Part shown: piece by piece, positions 13,644 to 23,400 of the stretch
How the letters are laid out: every line of letters begins with the position of its first letter
Numbering within the stretch: position 1 is the first letter of the stretch
Assembly (NCBI GenBank): GCA_007449985.2
Contig: VIIQ02000230.1
Coordinates: 1 to 64,000 of the forward strand
Direction of reading: 5' to 3'
From: Desmodesmus armatus
Lineage: Eukaryota; Chlorophyta; Chlorophyceae; Sphaeropleales; Scenedesmaceae
DNA: 64,000 bases
The notes under the pieces: generated by a model
Told to the model about the DNA's origin: nothing
What the model saw: the letters and a program-made list of their open reading frames with translations, nothing else
Database searches by the model: none
Translations under genes and position numbers: made by a program

Positions 13644-14193
13644 GGCTGATGATGATGATGGGGGGGCTGCACGTCCTCACGCTCCTGCTGCTGCTCCTGC
13701 TGTTCCTCCTCTTCCTCCCTTTTGTAGTGTGGAGGGGTGTCGGGTATGTCTAGGTTGTGCGGGGGCAGCTGCGGATGACTGAGGCCAGTGCTGGCATCGT
13801 CATTCACAGAGTTGTCAGACTCAGTTCTGTCCGGTGCAGGGGCACCTGACGCTCTAGCGCCTGGTGCTGCTGCTTTTGTTGGTGAGGGCCCAGGTGGACT
13901 TCATCACTGTGCTGGTGAGGGTGCGGGTGTGCTTCCTCCTTTGGCACATGCTGCTGCTTTGGCGCCTTTTTGATTGTGATTGTGGAGGACCGGTGGGGTT
14001 TTGTGACATGCTGCTCGACTCCGAAGAAACCGGAAACCTGCTGCAGCTGCCTGCTGTGCTGATGGCTACTAGCTGAAGGCTCCTGTGAGTGCTGTTCTAG
14101 ACCTGATGCTGTGCTGGTGTGCAGGACAGCCAGCAGAAGCAGCAGCACTACAGAGAAGCAGCATGGTGCTGCTGGTGCCTTGCCGGACGTCAT
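4303..14193 (-). CDS. Secreted alginate-lyase-like protein with giant low-complexity N-terminal region
   Basis: Exons on the minus strand: 14193-10592, 10107-9904, 8646-8569 (probable), 7835-7789 (tentative), 7693-7477, 7334-6912, 6688-6489, 6200-6061, 5717-5626 and 5150-4303. With one extra base at each of five frame breaks (near 13860, 13523, 13294, 12236 and 6532) all phases close, giving about 1,951 residues. The start has a signal peptide (MTSGKAPAAPCCFSVVLLLL...). Next come about 1,200 Gln/Pro/His/Glu-rich residues with DPL-x-x-L repeats and an acidic stretch. The lyase part shows 'FKHPGGFAGAAELALMQ', 'CSHVAFVEMDAQM', 'VHGNWHSSIAEAWMAVGVL' and 'GYNHYVGRLG', matching the alginate_lyase (PF05426, PL5-like) family; the Asn and His of GNWHSS are the likely catalytic pair by family analogy. 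A Ser/Gln/Ala tail follows. Likely role: cleavage or binding of acidic cell-wall polysaccharide outside the cell. The 5' part could be a separate gene, but it has no stop before its last donor. Confidence 0.72.
8267..8305. repeat. Telomere-like CCCTAAA patch in an intron
   Basis: Several imperfect CCTAAAC/CCCTAAA units lie in a row inside an intron of the lyase gene. They match the Arabidopsis-type TTTAGGG telomere repeat with some degenerate units. Confidence 0.8.
9643..9691. repeat. Inverted telomere-like repeat
   Basis: Two TAGGGTTTAGGGTTT-type units are followed directly by CTAAACCCTAACCCTAAACCCTA, making a near-palindrome of telomere motifs. It ends next to the donor of a duplicated exon edge at 9692. 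Confidence 0.85.
9690..9741 (-). repeat. Echo of lyase exon 2 3' edge with donor
   Basis: The minus strand reads PGGFAGAAELVLMQ followed by a GTGGGA donor, a close copy of the real exon end PGGFAGAAELALMQ|GTGCGG at 9904-9950. The two differ at a few positions. The copy lies downstream of the original within the same intron. Confidence 0.85.
10182..10222 (-). repeat. Echo of lyase exon 2 5' edge with acceptor
   Basis: The minus strand carries the acceptor CTGCAG and then the codons for TVSIVEQWVPEL, almost identical to the real exon start at 10107-10076. Only the first dozen codons are copied. The copy lies upstream of the original, in the preceding intron. Confidence 0.85.
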
Positions 14194-14751
14194 AGAGCCA
14201 GCCTACACCTGGTGTGCTTTATGATACTACCTCATCATTGAGGTTTGTTTGCGATTGCTCCCTCGGGAGATGGGGCTTGCTTTGGAATTCCGAGGCACTG
14301 TGTGTCAGCCGAGGACAGCTCTTGCCTACACGACACTTCGTTTGTGTTTTGAACAAGTTGTTTGAAAATCTTTGATTGCTTGATGTGACGAGAGGGCCAA
14401 CGACACGACGCTGTGATGCTGCACTTCACAACAGGCAGTACACACTTCTGTGGCGAAGAATTCAAAAGATAAAAAGGCGCATTGCTATTTTAGGTTGAAA
14501 CGTTTTGTTTGGCTGTTGAAAGGAGGCACATCACGACAGGTTTCTGCAACCACCCTCGGATGTTCATGTCGGTGTCCATGTGCTTCTGCCTGAACACACA
14601 AACGCTTTGCTTTGACTAATGCTCAAAAGGCAACTCATATTGCCATATCAACTGTGCCTGGTGTCGGATACCACTTGACTCTGCTGCTGTTGTGCTGTGA
14701 CTTCCGATTGCTACATAGAAGCTGTGCAGATCGGATTTCGTTCAATCAGAT
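14194..14751. promoter_or_regulatory. Shared divergent promoter region
   Basis: These 558 bases separate the lyase start codon (minus) from the SLX9-like start codon (plus). No coding sequence is visible, so they must hold both promoters and 5' untranslated regions. I see no decisive TATA box. Confidence 0.5.
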
Positions 14752-14977
14752 ATGGTTAAGAAGCGCGTAGGAGGCGCGCACCGCTACAAGGCAGTTCAGA
14801 AGGCAGCAGGCCAGGATGCCCAACAGCAGCAGCAGCAGCAGCAGCAGCAGGAAGGCCCCAAGCCTCCCACCCACCTTCAACGGAAGATCACAAAGTCCGT
14901 GAAGTTTTACGAGAAGGTTTTGGCTTCGAGTGCACCCAAAGCTCCCCAGGTGAGCACAAGCAGCTGCCCATGTGACT

Positions 14978-15009
<32 letters not shown>

Positions 15010-16267
15010 CTGCTTCCTGAAAGGTTGACTGGTTCCTTCCACAGTGTTGGCTCTGCACCATACACAAAAGCGGACTACGCTGCCGTGCAGCAGCGGCCAG
15101 GACATGCTCGAAACACACAGCATCATGTCTTACAGGGACCACAAGGATGCAGGCCCACTAGCAATGCTGCTGAAGACACTGGACATGTGTAACCCCACCC
15201 GCACTTATCCAGATCCCGCCCCTGCCCTCCTTCTCTCACCTCCTTCTCTAGCACATCATAAGCAGACATAAGCAGACAAACAAGCAGGGCACCTGGAGGT
15301 CAGGTCTCTGACCCTGACTTGGTCTCTAGCACAGTGGAAAGAAGACAGCAAATTCCGTCCTAGACCAACGAACCACCATCCTTACAACTGCTCCTGCTGC
15401 TGCACACATGCCTGATGCTGCATGCTGTTACATTCATTGTGCTCTGTGCAGGGCGTGCAGAAGAAAAAGAAGAAGCAGCGGTCGTCCAAAACCCTAGCCA
15501 GCCTCGACAGCCTAGCAGCAGAGCTGAGCAACATACCAGCAGCAGCAGCAGGCAGCAGCAAAGGCGGCAGCAGCAGCAGCATAGCGGAGCAGCAGCAGGC
15601 GCTGGTGCTGCGAGGGAAGGGCACCAAAAGCAGCATCAAGCGCAGCAAGGCGCGGCTAGCAGTGGGTGTGGTGGAGTCAAGTAGGCTGCAGAAGGTGCTG
15701 CAGCACCCTGCATACAAGACTGACCCCATACAGGTGGGTGTCAGCACTGCTGGCATGCTGATCATGATGATGATCATGTAGCCTCCTTGCAATGCTGGCT
15801 AGCGTTTCCTAGAGTTGTCACATAAGATCATGGATGCATAGATGGATGAATGGATGGTGTGATGTAGTGTGAGAGCATGGCTGTGTGCTGTGGCAGTGCT
15901 GGAGTGTGCTCGTTTGGGCCACTGTCATCTGCAGCAGGGGTCGCCCACTGCAGTGAAGCAGCTGATACGGCCCCACTGGGGTATGGTACAGATGTGTGAG
16001 TGTGAGATCGTGGCTGTGTGCTGTGTGCTGTGTGATGCATGTTGTGTGCCTTCAAACCTCAATTTGCTCTTGTGTCTGCTTCTATGTCGCTGTTGTGTGG
16101 TGTGTGTGCAGGCCGTCATGAATCATCTTATGAACACATTGCCAGCAGCACCAGAGCAGCAGCAGCAGCAGCGGAAGCAGGGGGCCCCGGCACAGCAGCA
16201 AAAGCGCAAGAAGAAAAAGAAGCAGCAGAGTGAAGGCGGTGGTGGTGCGGCAGATATGCAGGACTGA
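14752..16267 (+). CDS. SLX9: SLX9-like ribosome biogenesis protein
   Basis: Three exons, 14752-14949, 15452-15733 and 16112-16267, join in phase 0 with GTGAGC/GTGGGT donors and CAG acceptors, giving 211 residues. The ATG at 14752 starts MVKKRVGGAHRYKAVQKAAG. Features in order: a basic N-terminus, a poly-Gln run, 'ITKSVKFYEKVLAS', a KKKKKQR cluster, a 'GTKSSIKRSKARLAVG' basic stretch, and near the end 'LQKVLQHPAYKTDPIQAV' followed by MNHLMNTLP. The last motif (Leu-rich helix, HP, DP, then an H-L pair) is the signature of the SLX9/FAM207 family. In yeast Slx9 is a nucleolar factor for early 40S pre-rRNA processing and export. The Lys-rich C-terminus fits nucleolar targeting. Length is normal for the family apart from the Gln/Ala/Ser insertions. 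Confidence 0.82.
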
Positions 16268-17302
16268 GGCACGCTTCAACCCTCCAGGCTATTGTAGCTG
16301 TTGGGCTTATGTATGTGTCAGCTCGATTGTGGCAGCTGTGACAGAGACAGCTACACATAGACGCATGCTGTGCTGTGCTGTGCTGAGCTCCCTCCCACAC
16401 ATTGCACGGCGTGCGCAAGGCCTGAGTGTGTAAGGCCTGAGTGTTGGTAAGACACACTGTGATATGTGTGTATGCTGCTCGTGCCTGTGTAGCGTACAAA
16501 GTGTTACGGAAAACAGAGAGCCCAGCTGTGTGTTTCTGATTATCCTGGTGCAGCAGCAGCAGCAGCCCTGAGCTTGGCAATGTTGTTGCCCTCCACACAA
16601 GGGCCTTGCTGGCACAGCCTAGCCGCCAGTAGCGCAGGGCGTGTAACCTCACAATGATCGTGTTGCGCACCGTTTATGCCCTTCATATTTCAGCGTCAGT
16701 GCCATTTCCCCCAGGGCCCGTAGCACAACAGGCCTTGCAGAGTAACACAGACGTTGCAGTGGGGTCACTGCCAAACTAGTGGCCTTGCTTCATGCCAGAG
16801 GTTTGCCACGTGTGGCAAATAAGCAGGGCAAGTTCCCTTGATGGGCTTGTCCTTCGTAACGTCCTACGCAACAACACGTAAACTCCACTTCACTTGTGCT
16901 TGCTGCATGGGTGGCTGGTCAATTTTGCACTGTCCATGAACAAGCGCGGTGCCTACCAGCCTGCCAGGAGCACAGCCTGGCAGCAGCTGTGTTGTATGTT
17001 GCAGGCCTGGCAAAGCAGCGGCCAAACCAGTAGCCAAAACAGCAAAATCCAGAGGAACCAATCCTTGCAAATGGTTGCATGGGGGATGCAGATGCCAACT
17101 GCACACCTGTGAACCAGCTTTGACTTTGCGTTGACCAAGCCAAACGCAAACAATCAAACGTCAAGCACCGCGGCAGTGAAATTATACGCCGTGCAACAGG
17201 CGTAAAGCTCTGCTGCGCTTCCCTGCTTCAGCACACTTGATCGCTGTCTTGCAGGCAGCAGCAGCAATCCAGGACCAGCTGTGATTGCAAATTCGCCACA
17301 AA
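16268..17302. other. SLX9 3' side and TPR gene 5' side
   Basis: No coding sequence is supported. The first part should be the SLX9-like 3' untranslated region, with a TGTAA at 16429. The remainder is the promoter and 5' untranslated region of the TPR gene. Confidence 0.5.
16429..16433 (+). promoter_or_regulatory. Candidate poly(A) signal TGTAA for SLX9-like gene
   Basis: TGTAA lies about 160 bases after the stop codon in the sense strand, fitting chlorophycean polyadenylation. Confidence 0.45.
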
Positions 17303-18281
17303 ATGGCAACATCAGCACCAACTGGTGTGCCTGCAGTAGAGCTCCAGGCAGCAGTCACCACGCCCGAGACTTTGGAGGCTGCTCCTGCACAGCAGGCTAT
17401 GGCAGAGAGCGTTGCGTATGCAGCACCAGTGCCCGTTTATAACGCACCCGCACCAGTTAAGCGTGCGGCAGCAGCGCCTGCCAAGGAGAAGTCTGGCATG
17501 TCAGTGGGAGTGATTGCAGGAGCAGCTGTCGCAGCTGTGACTCTGATTGCCGCGGGAGTCAGCATTGTCAAGTCTGGAGGCAAGAAGGGCGAGAAGTCGC
17601 CGCAGAAGGCAGCTAGCCGCTCTGCCTCGAGCAGCAAGGCAGCCTCCAAGCCCAGCACCAGGAGCACAACAGCAAGGTACCGACTGCTGCTTTCAATTCT
17701 GGGCCCATGCCTCAATCCACACGCGTAACATGTCACTTGATGTAACTAGAAACATGTTCAGAAGGGTTTTCTGGCACAGCATGATGTGCACCCAGTTGAT
17801 TTTGCACTATCGCATTGCTGCATTGCTGGTGGCCCAGTCAAGAAAGCCAGCTGCAGCCTGCAGCGCAATCACACCACACATGCCATTGTGGACTTGACGA
17901 ATCACAAAATTGCATTTCTCATTCATAATATCAATTGACGCATGAGAGCCTGCTTGTGAATGCTTGCTATCACCAGCCAGCCAAAGACATTGCCACAGGC
18001 ACCATCCCATGCTGCATGCTGAGGCCCTGCTCCCCCCATTTCCCGCCCTTTTTCCTGCAGGTCTGCCAGCACATCCGGCACCAGGTCCAGCACAGCAGCC
18101 CCCCGCAGCAGCAGCACCGCTGGCCGCCGCAGCAGCAGCGGCAGCGGCAGCACCAGCAGGCCCAGCAGCAGGACAGCAGCACCAGCACGCAGCAGCACTG
18201 CAGCAGCAGCCTCAGGAGCAGCAGCACCAGCACCAGCTCGCAAGCCTGCTGTGCGCAAGCCAGCAGCCGCTGCCGCAAATG

Positions 18282-18319
<38 letters not shown>

Positions 18320-18622
18320 CCACCTGCTAAGGCCCCTGCTGCAGCAGAGAAGCCTACCCCTGCCCCAGTTGCAGCAGCAGCACCAGCACCAGCAGCCGCT
18401 GCTGCTCCTGCTGCTGCAGCAGCAGTGCCAGCAGCCAAGCCTGCCGAGCCAGAGTCACCCCCAGCAGCAGCAGCAGCACCAGCAGCAACACCAGCAGCAG
18501 CGGAGTCTGCTCCCGCCTCTCCCATGACACCAGCAGTAGAGGAGGCTGCAGGCAGTGAGGCTGCACCCACACGACCCATGCTGGAGCAGGTGGCAGCAGC
18601 AGCAGCAGCACCTGCCGAGGAG

Positions 18623-18658
<36 letters not shown>

Positions 18659-18757
18659 CAGGAGGCGCCAGCACCAGCAGCAGCCCAGGAGCCAGCAGCA
18701 GCAGCAGCAGTGGAGGAGCCAGCAGCAGCTGAAAGCACCCCAGTTGTTGAGGAGCCC

Positions 18758-18796
<39 letters not shown>

Positions 18797-20392
18797 CCCA
18801 TCGAGGAGCCAGCAGCAGCATCCGCTGAGGAGCCAGCAGCAGCAGCAGAGGTTCAGGCCAATGGTACAGAGGGTGCTGAGGGTCAGGCAAATGGTGCAGA
18901 GGGTGCAGCAGCAGAGGGTGGTGAGGAGGGTGGTGAGGAGGGAGACCTGATTGAGCTGGCAGAGGGTGAGACCCTCCCCGTTGTCGATGAGGATGGCAAC
19001 ACGTTGGGCACACTCCACCACGATGGCCGCGTGTTGAACGAGGCAGGGGAGGTGATTGGGGGGCTGGACGAGGACGGCAATGTGATGCTGTACGAGCAGG
19101 CAGCACCTGAGGGTGAGTGAAAGGTTGTTTGGGTGGGCGGTGTGGGGTGTGTGTGTGTGTGTGGGGGGGGGATACGGGGGGTTGGGGGGGGGGGGGTGAA
19201 GGGGGGTGTTGCTTGGGGGGAAGCAGAATAGGCTTGCAAAGGTTTTTTTGGGGAGGGAGAGTGGTTGAGGCCGGGAGGTGATTGGGGGGCTGGACGAGGA
19301 CGGCAATGTGATGCTGTACGAGCAGGCAGCACCCGAGGGTGAGTGAGGGGGGGATTGGTTGTTATTATTGTGTGTGTGTGGGGGGGGGGGGGAGACAGGC
19401 TTGCTTAGGTGGTCGGGGGGGGGGGGGGGGCTCATATGTTTGTGATCCTCAGGGGATATGGGAGGGGCCTGGTTGGTGTTCATCACGTGTCCTGTGCTGC
19501 TGTTGGCCCTGCACCTGCCTGACTACTTTTGTGGCTACCAGCATCCCCGCCGTGTGTGCTTTTTGACACCTGCCCTTTCTCCGTCTTTTTCCGTCTGTCC
19601 CCCTCCAGAGATGATCATCCTGTCTCCCGCTGAGGAGGAGGCTGAGCAACTGATGAGACAGGCAGCCATGGCGTGGAACAACCAGCACAACAGGTGATGA
19701 CGCAGGACACCACTGACACCAGCTTTGTGCCTTTGCACCCTTGCACCCTTGCCTTGCACCTCTACACGCTTGCCTTGCTGCGTGCTGTGCACAGCAGTTA
19801 GTATGTCCCCCCAGGCAGGAGTAGCAGCAGCCTTGCCTTGCACACTTGCCATGCAGCCAACACATGTGCATCATTGAACAGCTTGCGCACGCTGTGATCG
19901 CTTGGCATCGCGTCAGCCAGGCCTTTTCAATCACAATGTTGTGATCGTACTGACACTGTTCCTGCCGTTGCTGCTGTCACCACCATCCACCAGGGAGCTG
20001 GCTGAGAAGATGCAGCGCAGGGCACTGGAGGCAGTCACCAAGGAGGTGAGGGGGTTGACTAAACCAAGGGGGGGGGGGGTTGTTACAAGTGGACACTTTC
20101 AACGCTGGGCGGTACTCTCCAATTTGAGTCAAAGTAACACAGAAGTCATCAGGGTTTGCAAGTCTCTAAGGAGGTAGGGACAAGTAAGTGAGATGTTTTG
20201 GAGCGAGGGAAGCAGTGGGGTTGGGATTGAGATGGGGGAGAAGCCTGTCAGGTAGTAAGGAGGTGTGTCGTCAAGGACGTGAGTGGGCAGAAATGTTGAT
20301 GTGTTTGGGGTAAGCAGTAGCTGCCTCAGGATTGCGAGGAGTTTATGCAGGTAGGGAACCAGGAACCCCTGAGGGTTTCTTCAAGCCTGACC

Positions 20393-20423
<31 letters not shown>

Positions 20424-23400
20424 AGGAGGGTGCTGCCCGTCCTGAGATTGTTGCTGAGGTTGCATCCAGCCTGGCCGACATGCTCTACGCCACCAACAAG
20501 ATGGAGGGAGCCAAGGACGCACTGCAGGTGGGCACTGTGCTGTGCCGTGCTGTGCCGTGCTGTACTGTGCTCTGCTGTCCTAATGCTTATGCCAACACCA
20601 GCTACGTTGCAATCGGCCTCAGCCAAAAGGGATGCAGTCAGTGCAAGCAGGGAAGGAAGTCCCGTGCAACAAGTCGGTGCGACTTGCTTTGAGGTCATCA
20701 AACTGCCGTCAGTGCTCGTCAGGCCACACATGCCTCTCATTGAACGCCTTGCAGTGGGTGAAAGCTTTGCAAACGCCTGCTGGCTGCTGTGCTGTGCCGT
20801 GCTGTGCTGTGCTGTGCCCTGCAGGTTGCCCTTGATGCTGCTGAGAAGGGTGACCAGCACGCCCTGTACATCAAGCTCAGCAACAACATGGGCGCAGTGC
20901 TGCGCAAGCAGGACCTGCACCAAGAGGTGAGACAGTCGTGGATTCAGGGGGGGGGGTACCCAGTACGTTTTGCCCTTGCATATGCTGCAGCTTGGGCCTC
21001 TGTGCGTGTTGTTGCACTCATCTATCAATTTTTTCTGTATGGAACTCCACATGTTGATCCAGTGCGCATCATACTGTGTCAAGGGCTTCGCCTGTAAGTA
21101 TTGGAACAGTAATAGCAATATTTCAAGTGTTCATGCTTGCTGTCTGTATCTCCTGCCCCTTTCAGAGCAAGGAGCTGCACACTAAGGCCCTGGCTATGGC
21201 GCTTGACAAGTTTGGTGTTGCGCACGCCACCACCACGCTGGCTCGCGGCAACCTGGTTGACGCCCTCGACCTGTTGGTGAGCGTGAGGAGGCACGCACAC
21301 TGCTCAACGACAGCGTCAACGCAATCAAGGAGGTGAGCAAGGCCGGGGGGGGGGGGGCGCTGCTGTGGGGACTGTGCTTGCTTCGACAAGAAGTGTCAGT
21401 GGTCTGGCACCACCTGCGTCACCATTCGCGTGACGATTTTTTGTTGTCTTGCCGCCGTCTTGACGGCGTTGGACCTGCAACCATCCTGGGCATGTGGGCA
21501 GCGTAGTAACAGTGTTCATGCTGTGTTGACTCACTGCACCCGCTATGTTTCATCGCCCCGCAGTTTGCTGCCCAGAAGGAGGCTGAGGAGGAGGGCAAGG
21601 CAAACGGCACCGACCAGCCAGCAGCAGCAGCAGATGACGCAACCCCCAATGGTGGTGTGGATGCAGAGGGCAAGCCCGTGAGCAGCGAGACCATGGCTTC
21701 CATGCTGGCGGTTGACAGCAAGAGGGCGTGCACAGCAGCCATTCGGGCGCAGGTGAGCAGCAGCAGGGTCTCCTGCCTGGGTGAATTCTTCAGTCTGTTG
21801 TTGAAAGCTGCATTGGTGATATCCTTCAAAAGTATCAGAAAGCTGCGCGCACATGCATGGCTAGGTATATGCCAGCAGACAGGGCATCTGAGGGGTGTCC
21901 CGATTGTGTGTTGTGTGTCTGTACAGATTGAGCTGGCTCGCCTTGAGATGAAGGACAAGAGCTTCCCCCGTGCTGTGGAGGTGTTGGAGGGGGCACTGGA
22001 GGGGGCAAAGTCAAAGTTTGGAGAGGAGACGGCAGAGGCATGTGAGTGGGTTGACTTTCACTGTTTGTGAATTTTGTCAGGTAAAATAGCATGCAAAAGG
22101 TGCCCTTCAAATGTTGTGAAGTGAAATAGAGGTGCTGTGGAGGTGTTGGAGGGGGCACTGGAGGGGGCACGCACCAAGCTCGGGGAGGAGACGGCAGAGG
22201 CATGTGAGTCATGAGCGGTTGGAAGTGTACCGTTTGTGATTACTTTAGCAAAGTGACATGCAAGAAGGGGGGAGAAGTGTGGTTGCCATGGGCAACACAT
22301 GCTCCAAGTTTTTATCTCCAAGTTGTTGTGAGGTGTGACACGTGCAGGAGGGGTGAGATGGGTGGTGACATGAGGCGCATATGCCATGTGTCAACATCAG
22401 TGCTGGCATTGTAGGCATTGGCTACAGCGCACACGGCACAGATACCTTTGTTGTGATAGGCATGGGCAAAACAACAAGCAGCCGCAGTGCTGTTTCACTG
22501 ACGCTCTCACTCACTCACCCACTCACTCACCCCCTCACTCACTCACCCCCTCCCTCACCCTCTCACTCATTGCCGCAGCCTCTGTGATGGCAGCGCTGGC
22601 CACGTGTCACCGCCAGGCGGGCGACTGAAAATCGGGACGTGCTGCACCCCCCTCTCCCTCACCCAGTCATTCACTCACTCGCTTACTCACTCACTCACTC
22701 CCTGCATGCATTCTAGACACTGCATAACTCACTCACTCACTCTTTCACTCACTCTCTCACTCATTGCTGCAGCCTCCGTGATGGCAGCGCTGGCCACGTG
22801 CCACCGCCAAGCGGGTGACCTTGACACGTCAGCGCAGCTGTTCAACCGTCTGTATGAGATTAACGAGGCTCAGAGTGAGGGGGGAGCAGCCAACCAGAGC
22901 GGCGTGATGCTGGCACGAACACTGGCAGACATTTACCAGGAGGCAGAGAACAACAGGTGGGCGTGTAGACACATGGAGTGTGTGTTTTTGGGGGGGGGGT
23001 GTTAAAAAAATGGGGAGGGGGGGGGGAGTGAAGTGGGATGTGATGGTGGGTGGGTGGGTGGCAAAGTGGGCGTGAGAGGGAGGGGGGGGGAGCAAAGTTG
23101 ATGTGATTGAGGGGGGGGGGAGGAGCGGCGTCATGCTGGCACGAATACTGGCAAACATATACCAGGAGGCAGAGAACAACAGGTGGGGGGGGGGGGGGAG
23201 GGAGGGGGTGAGCAGAGTGTGCGTGTGTGTGTGTGTGGGGGGGGGGGGGGCGGAGCAAAGTGGGTGTGATGGGGCTGGGGGGGGGGGGGGATAGCAAAGT
23301 GGGTGTGGGGGGAGGGCGGAAAGCAAACTGGGTGTGCTGGGGGGGGGGGGTGTTCGAGAGAGGGGTGCGAACAGTACATAGTGTGTGTGTGGCGATGAGA

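Noticed and set aside
21277..21563. Intron starting at the GTGAGC at 21277 in the TPR gene
   Set aside because: It is phase-compatible and cannot be excluded, but the 56 bases to the next donor read as TPR-like protein if one base is added, and that donor is also good; kept as the alternative.
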